From Buddleja alternifolia (Eukaryota; Streptophyta; Magnoliopsida; Lamiales; Scrophulariaceae): a DNA stretch of 64,000 nt. Shown piece after piece: positions 11,201-22,410 of this stretch. Every line of letters begins with the position of its first letter. Position 1 is the stretch's first letter. The position numbers and the translations under genes were made by a program. The stretch spans positions 36,094,754-36,158,753 of the forward strand of contig CM033403.1 in NCBI GenBank assembly GCA_019426215.1. Reading direction: 5' to 3'. The notes under the pieces are model-generated. The model had not been told where the DNA came from. It searched no databases and was given only the letters and a program-made list of their open reading frames with translations.

Positions 11201-12468
11201 GTATTATAGACAGACAAACACGCGTAAAATACTCTTGAAACACACGCGTACAATAATACTCATGTCTGGCTCACAATATATATATATATATACACAGATA
11301 CGGATATAAAAATATGAATACAATACGATACTAATACAAAATATGCAATTTTTCAAAATTTTAGGATATAATACGCAGGGATACGACGATATAGATTTAA
11401 CTCTAGACCGGAACAACGTGCACAAGACCAAAGTTTTTCGTAAGTTCAAGTCCAATACAAGAATTATTTGTTATTGATTGATAATCACATTGAATGAAGA
11501 AATTTCGAGAAACTCATAAAAATAATTCATGATCACGTCAATTGATGAATTATTTGTAAAATTTGTAAAAGTATGACTTTTTTTTATTTAATCTTTTTAT
11601 CTCTTTATTTTATATTTTAATAATGTTATCCACCAAAATTGACCTATCTCATTCTCGAGGTAGCAAAATCGGTATTTTCTTACTCTCTACATATTTTAGG
11701 TAATTGGAAATTAATTAAAACATAATTTTATTTCTATGTCAACTAATCTTTCTCTATCTATTGCTAAAAAAAACTAATCTTTCTCTATCTGCATATGGAA
11801 TACAAATCGAAACCGAGGATCCGAAGTGGTGAAAACAACTAATAATATTTATACTTAGGGCGACATGCATAGTTGCTTAATGAGAAAAAAAATAGTTTAT
11901 TCAATTATGTTCTCTACATAATTATTTAAACCACTTCGAATGATTTTTAATATGCTGTTTTCTTAATTAGAACCCACTTCATTTCTTGGATCAACATGAA
12001 ATTAAAGGTACGATAAGTATCCATGACTAAGCTACCCTCGGGACCCAAAAGATCACTAAAATGGACGTGGCCCTTGTTTGGTTGCTGGTGGCCACTAATC
12101 ATGATAGGGCCCAATTAAAGATTATGTATTGACTATTGTGAATTCTCAAGTGCATTTTATTATTTTGATATATTTTAAGTTTTGGAGTTGGTTAATTTTT
12201 TTTATTTGATTGCGTTTACGTGACATGAATAATATGTTGTGACGAATTTTGTCAACATCAAGAATTTAATAGAAAATGCGACGTCAAGTGTCATGTACCG
12301 TATCGTTCTTTAAGGCATTTAGGATCTGATATCTTATAATATTTCTATTATAGAGTAAAATATAAGATAATGAAAATTTTGAGAAGCAAAAATTTGATAA
12401 ATAGAGGTAAAATGAAGAACACCACTACAGAGGCATAAAAGAAGATAAGAAGCAAAAAATTTGTGTTA
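11201..12468. other. AT-rich spacer without recognised features
   Basis: I see no gene or defined element. A short (TA)n tract lies at about 11277-11291 and ACTAATCTTTCTCTATCT is duplicated near 11740 and 11771. Confidence 0.5.
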
Positions 12469-13586
12469 GTGGACATGATCATGGACATCCTAAGGGCTCA
12501 GTATCGCGAAGTGGGATTAGTCTCATACCCAATGTGGTATGGGGAAACCCGTGGAAAACCAAAAATAAAATAAAAATGGATGTCCTAAGGGCACTGTCAA
12601 GTCCAAACATTGACATCCGAAGGAAAACACTTGATATCATTCTGGAACTGATGTCAATGAGGTGGTTCTTACTCTGAAGAAGGAAGCTAGTCATGAAAAC
12701 TCAAAGTGGAAAGCTTGAGAAGAATGGCGAATACCGCCAAATGCTCATTCAAGCCATCCATTCTTGGATATTGATTATAGTCTCAATGCTACAGCTAGGG
12801 GAATCTTCAGTTCTCCCTCACCCAATTGATAATGATTCTCATCACAGGATTATTCATGGCATAAGATTGCTGTGTGTAACACAAGAGATGCTGTTAGGAA
12901 GATCTGGTTGAAGTCTTGCCGTGAGAGGTTTGTCAAAATGCTTTCTGATAAACAGCTACGTGAAACTGAAGAAACTAAAGGCGAAGGCGAAGGCGAAGGC
13001 GATGTTTTCTCATTCACAGCCGGATGACCTGATTGACTTCTACAATCTGAAGAGCAGGAAGGTGAAAAACTGCATTTGCCATCTCTTATATATATATTAT
13101 ATGAATATCAATTTCCATGTTATTTAGATTTTATCTGAACATTGTGTGACTTTGCACGCGAGAGGCTCGCGTACTTTTAGGCCACAAATAATGTACATGA
13201 CAACCCTGCCGCGCCACAGGGGTGGGGCACGGACTGCGATCCCGTGACAATTGGCTTACTTACTTTTTTGATTGTATCATCTTTCTGCATGCCTGTGTTT
13301 GCTTTAATTTATCCTCTGGGTACGTTCCTTGTTTGTGGCTCCTTGTTAAGGATCGATGCAGATGATGCAAATAAGCTGAATCGTATTATTCAACTCACAG
13401 GATTTAATTAGTGATCCATTATATACCGAAGCTTATATGACAGTTCACCATTACCATATTGACCTGGATGTTACAGTTATCAATAGGACGAACGAGACCC
13501 TTCAGAATTTGTGTTTGGAGTTGGCTACTAAGTCTGAAATCATATTTAGCAACATTGTCTATGAAACCTCCTCGAATGATATCTAA
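12469..13586 (+). pseudogene. Coatomer subunit beta (beta-COP) gene fragment, broken
   Basis: Reading several frames gives successive pieces of plant coatomer beta, a COPI coat subunit. Near 12469: VDMIMDILRA. At 12576-12764: VLRALSSPNIDIRRKTLDI, then NEVVLTLKKE and, after a frame change, KTQSGKLEKNGEYRQML and IQAIHS. At 12768-13058: VSMLQLGESSVLPHPIDND, LWLKSC-like and KMLSDKQL in shifted frames, then HSQPDDLIDFYNLKSRK ending at a GT as in an intact exon. At about 13354-13585: DADDANKLNRIIQLTGF, then after a stop SDPLYTEAYMTVHHYHIDLD, TVINRTNETLQNLCLELAT and FSNIVYETSSND. Frameshifts, stops, a roughly 75-100-base insertion with a repeated ATGGAYRTCCTAAGGGC, and a large in-protein deletion between IQAIHS and VSMLQLG show it is dead. 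Retained intron-like sequence argues against a processed copy. Confidence 0.88.
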
Positions 13587-13589
13587 AAA

Positions 13590-14313
13590 ATTTTAAGAAA
13601 GTTACACAATTTTCATCATACATAGAGAAATTTGTAGTGTTCTTTCTTTTTTTTCCCTTTTGGTTACTGAAGTTTTTTTTTATCGAGCAAACCTTAATTT
13701 TCATTGATCATAAAAAAGGTTACAAAAAATCCAACTTAGTAACCAAAAGTTCTTATTTATTGATGTTTCGATCTTTTGGTTACTAAGTAAACAAAACTGA
13801 ATGATATGTCATGAGAGAGAAGAACTAGAGAATTTTAATTCAAGTATTCATATTGATTTTGAATTGCATTTTTTTTGGATTTATTGGTGCTTTTTTTTTT
13901 AAATCTATTGTTATACTACAAATTTATTGGAATTCTACGGTAGGATAAAATTAAAATTAAAATCTACATACTACTAAACCAAACCTTAGACATGTGCTAT
14001 CACTTTGGGCACATATCCACTTGGGCAGTATGGAATTTCCCCAATTGTGAATGGACGAGCCAAATATTATTTAGCATCTTAGACATGTATCAATCAATGT
14101 TCATTTATGAGATCATCTATGTCAATTTTATATTCACACCAAAACCATTTTTTCTTTATAAGATAATAGACGAATGAAACTACTTGATACTCGATTTGAC
14201 ATCCATCGTTAAAAGTTCATTTGTGTTCAATTCATTAATATATATCAAATCAAATTTGAGCAAGGTTTTATGCTCAATAAGCTCTGAAGCTTGTTTGAGC
14301 TCGGCGTGATATA
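13590..14313. repeat. GDSL 3' flank, copy B (orphan)
   Basis: About 720 bases match copy A (3599-4313) with sharp edges: similarity starts at TTTTAAGAAAGTTACACAAT right after the coatomer pseudogene and stops at GAGCTCGGCGTGAT, after which the sequence is unrelated. No GDSL coding sequence precedes it, unlike copies A and C. Confidence 0.8.
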
Positions 14314-14998
14314 TTGCCACTGGGGTTGATAAATTACTTGAACTGTTGCTTTACTAGTGTATGTGTTGACTTGTCCGGGAGTGTTATACTTGTTTATAGT
14401 CCAGGGTGTAATGTCGCAATGGAGTTTCATATTTGATTGAACTATCACCCGTTTGTGGTGGAGTATGAGCATATTGAGTTTAGTCCGTAGCTTTTCTTTT
14501 AAGAAAATATAAGATTCACAGGCAAACCCTGTATTATCTTGCAGATCTTTACGCTTTGTTTGGTTCAAGGATTTTGGTGAAAAAAAGAAAAGGAAAGGTA
14601 AAGGAAAAGCTTCTGCTTTTCCACTATTTTTCTCATCAAGTGGTGAGAAAAAGGAATTGGCACAAATTAACATTAAGTTTTCTCTCTCATTTTCTTTTTT
14701 TTTTCTTTTTCTCTAGTAATCAAACAAAGGAAATTGGTTTTCCTTCCATTTCCTTTTCTTTTCCTTGTCAAATTTTTAGAACCAAACAAGCTGCTAAGGA
14801 ACACTTCCACAGGAGGAAACTCTTTCTATTTTACATGCTCATCTTATTTAGAATTCATAAGATCTTTCAGTTACATATAAAACTTGACTTCATAATACTG
14901 ATTTTGTTGGTGATTCAGAATTAAAATTCTGAGTTTGAATTATTCAAGCAATTCTGCATATAATACTGTAGTGACACTTCAAACTAGCTATTAGGAAC
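14314..14998. other. Unrelated spacer between flank copy B and the GDSL pseudogene, with a small MITE
   Basis: This replaces the promoter and exon 1 expected before the second GDSL copy. Within it, about 14553-14791 looks like a Tourist-like MITE: the left end GCTTTGTTTGGTTCAAGGAT pairs with AGAACCAAACAAGC at the right, and the centre is A- and T-rich purine/pyrimidine mirror sequence. The rest is unassigned. Confidence 0.5.
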
Positions 14999-17361
14999 TA
15001 ACAATTCTCCAAGGTGTCAATTTTGCTTCTGGTGGCGGAGGGATCCTAAATTTTACTGGCAAAATTTTTGTAAGTTATCCATTTTCATTTTCTTACAATT
15101 TTTGTCATCTTTGTTTAATTGCTATATAGATTAATTACACCGATAGTCTATGTTACTCTGACTAATTACACTAGCGCCCTTTTTACTTTTGAGGTTACAA
15201 TCGTCCCCGTCTGTTAGTCAACTTAACGGAATTTGTTTGCATTGTCACTGATTTCATTAAAAGCCCATTTTATGACAATATTTCAATGATTCGGTCTCGA
15301 ACGAGCTCCATCAATCAGAAGGGTATAAATGTAATTTCAAAAGTAAGACGAGAGGTGTCTATCTATAATTAGTCACAGTAACATAGAAAGTTGTGTAACT
15401 AACAATTTTATAAATAGGGAGTAATATTCTTTTGATACTTGATAAATCCACAGGCTGGTAGGATTAATTTGGATGCACACATGGACAATTTTGCAAATAC
15501 AAGGCAAGAAATAATCTCAAGAATTGGTGATTCTGAAGCAGAAATTCTCTTCAAAAATGCTTTATTTTCAATAACAATTGGGTCAAATGACTTCATCACC
15601 AATTATCTCACACCTGTTGTTTATAAACTTGAGCAAGATCTAGTCCCCCTGAATCTTTTGTGGGAGCCATGATCTCAAGATACAGACTTCAACTCATGGT
15701 AAACAAATATATACATATATATGACACATTTATTTATGGGAAAATTGCAATAATAATCTCATAAGATAGACCATGCTGCATTTGTAGTCTCATTGTTTAT
15801 AAACTTGAAAAATTCGTCTCATATGATACATATATTTGTATTTGTAGTCCAACATTAAAAAACGAACGGAAACCATTAGTTTGGTCACGTGTACACACAA
15901 AGTGCCATCTGATTTTTAACGGTTGAGATCAAAATGTATCCTATGGGACTAAGTTTGCAAGTTTATAAATACTGGCACTAAAATTGTAAGAAACTCAATC
16001 ACATGGTACTAATATTGCAATTCTCCCTTTATTTATTTATTTATGAAGTAACATGTTATATGTTAATTAAATAATTTGTTTTTGAAATTTTTTCAGAGAC
16101 TTTATAGTATGGGTGCTAGAAAAATTGTTGTGGCTAATGTAGGGCCAATTGGGTGCATCCCATTTGAAAGGGAAACAAATCCATCTGCAGGGTATGGGTG
16201 TGCTATTTTTCCAAATCAAATTGCACAAATATTTAATAGCCAGTTGAGGGGTCTTGTCACAGAGCTTGCTGCAAATCTTCAAGGATCAAATTTTGTTTAT
16301 GCAGATGTCTACCACATTGTTGATGATATTATCCAAAATTATTTATCATATGGTATGTATATATCTTTGATATTATTTATTCTCTTCTCTTTCTATTGAT
16401 TAATTCGTTTGCTTGAGCCAAGTTCGGGCATATCCAATTAATCACATAATAAATGTTCAGTGTAATTTACTTGTCATTTAATTAGCTCGGAGTAATTTGG
16501 TTTGGGGTATTGAATCTAAATAATATATTTTGGCCCATGTAGATTATATGCCTCATTTTCTCTTATTCCATATACTTAGTCAATACTTGTTCTTGTTGCT
16601 TGTATTAGTGTGTATTTGTATTCCTTCACATGGTTTTTGGAAAAACTAGGACAGAGATCTAAATGAATTTGAATTGTTACATTCCATATCATTTATAGTA
16701 TACTAACATGGGTGATAATTAGGGTTATAAGATTTCGAGTCGTCTATACATACCAATCCTTTCAAATAAAGGGCTCTAATGCCTATCGACCCCGGATCCT
16801 AAAACCCCCAGTATCACTTAGACTAACATGATCTAATAATTCATGGTTTCTAAATGATGCAAGTCACTTATAGGAAACCGACACAATCACAATTATTCAT
16901 GTAATGGATTCACGTGGAGTTCATCATACACAAATGATTGTAATTATATCAAAACTTGGAGTCCCCATATTAGGATCCTAGTTAATTACAACTATCATAC
17001 AAAGAGACAGACATAGAGTCGAAGTTTTTGTGATTATATCAACTCTTAAAGTTTCGAAACTTCCCGAGTATCACCAAGTATTAAAAATTTTACTATTTAT
17101 GTCAATTGTTTGGTGGTTCATGCAGGATTTGAGAGTGCAAATTCAGCCTGTTGTCATAGTGCTGGTAGATTTGGGGGTTTGATCCCATGTGGCCCAACTT
17201 CAAAAGTTTGTGAAGACAGATCAAAATATGTGTTTTGGGATCCATACCATCCAACGGATGCTACTAATTCTATCATAGCTAAGCGATTGGTTGATGGAGA
17301 TTCAATTGATATTTGGCCCATTAATATCCGACACTTCATGGGCTCAACAACCTTGGTTTAA
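14999..17361 (+). pseudogene. Truncated, frameshifted tandem copy of the GDSL lipase
   Basis: This matches the intact gene from base 946 onward, introns included. It lacks the promoter, exon 1 (with the signal peptide and catalytic Ser block) and the first half of exon 2. Remaining exon equivalents: 14999-15069 (partial), 15454-15698, 16097-16352, 17126-17361. Exon 3 carries a one-base loss in a C run (five C at 15645-15649 against six in the parent), which shifts the frame just after EQDLVP. Exons 4 and 5 remain almost identical to the parent and open, so the duplication is recent. With no start, no catalytic serine and a frameshift it cannot make an active esterase. Confidence 0.93.
15738..16027. 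mobile_element. Mutator-like MITE in GDSL pseudogene intron
   Basis: Copy of the element at 1712-2002, here with both 9-base target duplications TTTATTTAT intact (15729-15737 and 16028-16036). Ends are GGGAAAATTGCAATAAT and ATATTGCAATTCTCCC. Confidence 0.65.
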
Positions 17362-18500
17362 ATAATGAAAGAATTTTATGTAGACGTTCTCACTTATGTG
17401 TAATTACTAAAAAACTCTATTTTTAAAAATTATATGAAGTTTCTCTTATATTAAAGTGTTTTTACAATTACATCTTTTCTTTTTAAAAGATTTTCACCCC
17501 TGTCAACCTTACAAATAGATCGGACATGTATTGGTAATTTTCAAAAAGTGAGGGTCTTTTTGGTAATTACACAATAAATGAAGTGGTCTTTGTGTAACTT
17601 TCCCTTAAATAATAGCTTCCCCTTAGAACAAGAATTTTATGGAAGTTACACAATTTTCATCATAGAGAAATTTGCAGTGTTCTTTCTTTTTTTCCCTTTG
17701 GTTACTAAGTCTTTTTTTATATATATATATATATATGGAGCAAACCTTAATTTCCATTAATCATAAAAAAGGTTACAAAAACAACCAACAAAAAATTCAA
17801 CTAGTAACCAAAAGATCTTATTTATTGATGTTTCGACCTTTTGGTTACTAAGCAAACATAATTGAATGATATATTGATATGTTATGAGAGAGAAGAACTA
17901 GAGAATTTGATTCAAGTATTCATATTGATTTTGAATTGCATTTTTTTTGGATTTATTGGTGCTTCTTTTTTAAATCTCTTGTCATATTATTCTACTGTAG
18001 GATGAAATTAAAATTAAAACCTATATACTACTAAACCAAACCTTAGACAAGTGCTATCATTTGGGCACATTCTCATTTGAGTAACATGGAATTTTCCCAA
18101 TTGTGGACGGACGAGCCAAATATTAGTCAGCATCTTAGACATGTATCAATCAATGTTCATTTATGAGAGCATCTATGTCACTTTTATATTCATTCGTTTT
18201 TTATAAGGTTAATAGACGAATGAAACTACTTGATTCTCGATTCGACATCGATCGTTAAAAGTTTGTTTGTGCTCAGTTCGTTAATATATCAAATCAAACT
18301 TGAGCAAGATTTTATGCTCAATAAGCTCTGAAGCTTGTTCGAGCCCGGTGTGATTAGTTAAAAAAAAATGTGCAAAGAATTCAAGCTACTCGAACTAGAT
18401 TTGTGTTCGGCTCAATTAAGGCTCGTTTGAGCTCGGCTCGATCAACATTCAAACCAAGTTGGCAAGCTTAAGCACAAACTTTGAATCTCGATAATAATTC
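17362..18500. repeat. GDSL 3' flank, copy C
   Basis: It follows the GDSL pseudogene exactly as copy A follows the intact gene, including the Mutator-like MITE remnant (about 17399-17608) and the GAGCTCG-rich part near 18300-18470. It carries a private (AT)n expansion at about 17719-17736. It marks the right end of the duplicated segment. Confidence 0.75.
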
Positions 18501-19306
18501 AAACAAGTTCGAACAACAACTCATTTGGCTCGACTCGATTCATTTACAACTCTATATGTCCATAATATTTTACTGCTCAACCATCCAACGTGGATCACGA
18601 GGGTGTTTTTGATCTTCCTCATCTTGATGAGGTGGCTCGTTTATCAAATTCACTAGTTGAGATTGATGAATAAATCGCTTTGCTATTAGAAGAAAAATAA
18701 GACACGAATTTCGTGAAAATGATTCCAAGAATTCACGTCTGAACTTGATTATTTGTGAAGTCAATTTATATTGTATGTGATAGTTCATTTTACAAAAGAT
18801 GATAAATTATACTAATAACCTTGCACATGGATAGTAACCTATGATGTACAGACACTGCGAAAAATTATTATATTTAATATTGGACACGCGTCGTATCCGT
18901 GTCCAACTATTGAGATAAAAGAAAAAATACACATGAATTGTCTTAACCGTGTCTGTGTACTAATTTTTTTTTTAAAAATCACGTATCCGTGTCCTGTGTT
19001 ATGTCTGTATATGTGTTCTGTGTTCGTATCCGTGCATCTTAGATAGTAACTGATAGGTGATTAAAATTCAATTAAAACCCGAGTAATACTCTGTGGCAAA
19101 ATGATATACATTTTAACGTTTTTTGCTTGCATTTCGATTTTCGAGTGCCCAATGCTAAAATGTATAATCTAGAGTGGCGAAGTGCAATTTGCCTAATGCA
19201 TATCCATTTTCTTCTAATTGACCAAAAAATTAAATAAATGAAAAAAACGTTTTTTTTCTGTCACGCCCATAACGTAGCTAGCTGATAAGCCTTATTACTT
19301 TGACAG
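18501..19306. other. Spacer before ECHIA
   Basis: Mostly AT-rich and unassigned. At about 18574-18667 the plus strand reads a short coding-like phrase (AQPSNVDHEGVFDLPHLDE, then VARLSNSLVEIDE and a stop) that may be a gene fragment, but I do not recognise it. Near 18890-19030 GTATCCGTGTCC recurs several times. Confidence 0.4.
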
Positions 19307-19431
19307 TTGACACGCATCTCAACACCTATACATACCAAACTTGAATATATACATACAACACACACACACACACACATACACACACACCCCATCTACACAA
19401 TCAGAACTCGCGCAATTCTTACAATCCAGCA
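19307..19431 (+). promoter_or_regulatory. ECHIA leader with CA microsatellite
   Basis: A CA microsatellite (about 19358-19388, interrupted by one TA) sits 45-75 bases before the start codon at 19432, within the probable 5' UTR. The TATA-like word TATATACA lies at about 19345. Length changes in the repeat could affect transcript leader length; that is inference. Confidence 0.4.
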
Positions 19432-22410
19432 ATGGAAATTCCGCCTCCGCCGCCGGAAAAGCTCATCTACGTCCACCGGAAGCCAAACGGCGTCGTATAC
19501 GTCATTATAAACCGTCCAAAATCCCTAAATTCCTTGACACGGCCGATGATGGTGGACTTAGCGAAAACAATCAGTAGTTTGGCATCCGACGATTCGGTTC
19601 GGGTCATAATACTATCCGGATCGGGTCGGGCATTCTGCTCCGGCGTGGACCTGACCGCAGCTGAGGATGTGTTCAAAGGAGATGTGAAAGATGAAGAGAC
19701 TGACCCGGTTGTGCAGATGGAGCTGTGTAAGAAGCCTATAATCGGAGCGATAAACGGATTTGCGGTGACCGCTGGATTCGAGATTGCTTTGGCGTGTGAT
19801 TTGTTGGTGGCTTCGAAGGAAGCTAAGTTCATGGATACTCATGCCAGGTTTGACTTTTTTTTATTTTTTCGCCTTTCGAATTTTATGTCGAATTGAATTT
19901 TATGTTGTTAGGTATTGATTTAGCTCGAATTTCGTTTGGCAATTCGGAACCCATTTTTTTCGGATCCTTCGAGAAAAAGATTCATTCTCTTCATAAAAAA
20001 TAGGAGGTAGAACCAATAAAGATTTCTTTTTCGATTCATCCCTGGCCTCATTCAAGAATTGTTTTGATCCAATCCGTAGGAATCAATAGAAAAGGCAAAT
20101 CCCTTATGATACACCAGATCCGGCTCGGTTATTGATAGAGTGAATAGATCTGTCATTTCTTGAAATCTCTCTTGTCGAATTGAGGCCAAGATTAATAAAG
20201 ATTATAGACTGCACTTGAGTTTGTTCAAGCTGTCTATGTACCTAGTTCCCAGGCCTAGATAAATAAAGATTATAGACTGCATTTGAGTTTGGTCAAGCTG
20301 CCTGCCTACCTAATCAATGGGATCAAGTCAATTCGTAGTTTGGTCAAGTTGCCTATGTACCTAGTCCCCGGACCTAGATTAATAAAGATTATAGATTGCC
20401 CTTGAGTTTGGTCAAGCGGCCTTCCTACCTAGTCAATAGGATTAAGTCAATCCGTAGTTCAATTTACTTAGTTAATTTAACCTTAATAATAGCTTCAGCT
20501 TCGTTACTATGAGGTGATATATTAGAGGTGAAACGAGGTTAATTTAGACTGATGATAATGCAGTCAATGCATGTCCCTTCGTAAATGAGTCATTGGGGGG
20601 TGTTTATAGGGAGAATTTGTACTATTTATGATGGTGATAGTTGTGTTATAGGATTGTGCCATGTGTCCTGGGAGCGATCCTGATAGGCCGGGTCTAACGA
20701 CCAGATCCCACTTTTTTGTTTAGCGCGGATCCTTGTCTAATTTTGGTGTTTTTGCTATTTTACACAATATTTTAGGGTACTTTGGTCTTTATTTAGATAG
20801 GATTGAATTTTGACCAATCAGGTATATTGTGTATGGTGATGTGAGTTTATTGAGTTGAGTTGATTGATGTATTTTTGAAGTTCTGGTTTGAGTTCTCGTC
20901 TAGATGCTTAAAGTTATGTTGTATTTGGTTTGATCGATGAAAGGATTGAGCTTAAATGAGTATCGATTGAGCTGAATATCAGTGAGTTCGGAAATTTGGT
21001 GGTTTACTTACATTTGATCATATCTTTTAAACTTGTCTGAGTGAAGTAGGAAAAACTATTGAACTATTAAAGGTGTTCATGTTAGATTTCAGAACGAAGC
21101 TTGGACAATCTTTTAACAATCAATTTCGAGAAGATGAGTTCGTTTTTGACCTTTGTGATTGCTCGCTTTGTTTTAAGACCCCTACTATCAATCGTGAATA
21201 TAGCTTGTAGGATGATCAATTATCTATACACTGTGAGTGGTAATTCGATTATTTTGTCCAAACAAATGCATAGTAATTTTTGTAGGATGCGGGTAAGGCT
21301 GATAGCATAGTGAAAGAATGAAGGAGCTTGTCAAAGGCTTAGCATATGAAAAATTTGTTTTGAGTGTAGGTTATTTCAGCTTTAGAACAAATGTTAATGT
21401 AATTGATTATGGTTGCTATATCATTGGAAAATCTTCATGAGCCAAGCTTAGTCGAACTAGGTGCGAGCAGTATGAGTTCTTTGGTCTAATCTTTAACAAC
21501 TTTGGTTATATCCGACTAAGATAAATGAGTTTGTAACTCGTCCATTTGATACATACTCATCCATTTGATACATTCGCTTTTTTGTTTAGCATATTAATGT
21601 GGAATGTTAGAATTTGTGCAGGTTCCTTTCTTATGTTACAGAAGTTTATAGTTTTTGAGTGCTATTTGTTTCTGGATTAAATAAAATGACTGCATGGCTT
21701 AGTATTATTCAGTGCATTATAATATTTTCCAATTTGTGAAGAAGGATTTTTTGAGTTCTTTTGTTACTGCAAATACCAAAATCATATAGACTTGTGCACT
21801 CTGCGATACCTGTTCTAGACATGCCCTTATTTTGAACACCATTTGACAGGTTTGGAATATTTCCTTCATGGGGTTTGTCTCAGAAGCTTTCACGCATAAT
21901 AGGGCCCAGTCGAGCTCGTGAAGTGTCTTTGTGTGCTGTTCCTGTAACTGCAGAACAAGCTGAAAAGTGGGGTTTGGTTAACCATGTTGTTGAAGGAAGT
22001 GAAGTTTTGAAGAAAGCTCGACAAATTGCAGAAGCCATAATTAAAAATAACCAAGACTTGGTTCTTAGGTATAGAGCCGTTATAAATGATGGATTTAAAC
22101 TAGATCTTGGTCATGCACTCGCTCTGGAGAAGGTAACGAGTCTTGCCCTTAATCTTTCTAGCCTTTTCTTTTGCTCTAAGATTTATGTTAAACTTCCAAT
22201 TTTCTATTATTAACTAGCCAGTTTAAGATCAGACAATGACGTGAAGTTGATATAAACTCTAAAGGTCAAAATCTGAACTCCCACTGCTATCTTTGTCGCG
22301 TGCAGGAAAGAGCTCACGAGTATTATGATGGGATGACTAAAGAACAGTTCCAGAAAATGCAGGAATTTATAGCAGGTCGGAGCACAAAGAAAACGCCTTC
22401 AAAACTGTAA
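19432..22410 (+). CDS. ECHIA: Peroxisomal enoyl-CoA hydratase/isomerase, ECHIA type, 3 exons
   Basis: Crotonase-fold enzyme expected to hydrate or isomerise enoyl-CoA esters in peroxisomal fatty-acid or amino-acid breakdown. Exons 19432-19847, 21850-22132 and 22306-22410 join to 267 residues, as expected from the Arabidopsis homologue At4g16210. The oxyanion-hole segments are [16 protein letters not shown] (about 63-78) and [19 protein letters not shown] (about 107-125), with Glu117 in the place of the first catalytic glutamate. The usual second glutamate region reads [12 protein letters not shown], without an acid at that site; as I recall this is also so in the Arabidopsis protein, so the exact reaction is open. 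The C-terminus is SKL, a canonical PTS1 signal. Intron 1 is 2.0 kb and holds a chloroplast ycf2 fragment and a minisatellite. Confidence 0.95.
19947..20187 (-). pseudogene. Nuclear insertion of chloroplast ycf2 fragment
   Basis: On the minus strand the intron reads a continuous part of the plastid Ycf2 protein: [20 protein letters not shown], then [18 protein letters not shown], and after a one-base deletion [20 protein letters not shown] and [12 protein letters not shown] recognise these as Ycf2 from memory. The similarity stops abruptly on both sides. It is a plastid-to-nucleus transfer (NUPT) of about 240 bases lying antisense in ECHIA intron 1, and it is non-functional. Confidence 0.9.
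20185..20460. repeat. Minisatellite in ECHIA intron 1
   Basis: Units built from AATAAAGATTATAGACTGC, TTGAGTTTGGTCAAGCTGCC and TACCTAGTCCCCGGACCTAG-like phrases recur at about 20191, 20261 and 20380, with higher-order alternation of roughly 70 and 120 bases. It begins directly at the edge of the ycf2 insertion. Confidence 0.75.

Noticed and set aside
10695..11253. Long minus-strand frames rich in Pro, Ser and His
   Set aside because: They are the reverse reading of a G-rich low-complexity tract; two overlapping frames are open at once, and the composition explains the lack of stops.
14245..14924. Overlapping frames of 142 and 122 codons on both strands
   Set aside because: They lie in a purine/pyrimidine-rich MITE and flank repeat and show no recognisable domain; overlap on opposite strands suggests chance.
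17110..17361. Separate short GDSL gene starting at a local ATG
   Set aside because: It is exon 5 of the truncated GDSL copy; the ATG lies in the intron before the splice acceptor.
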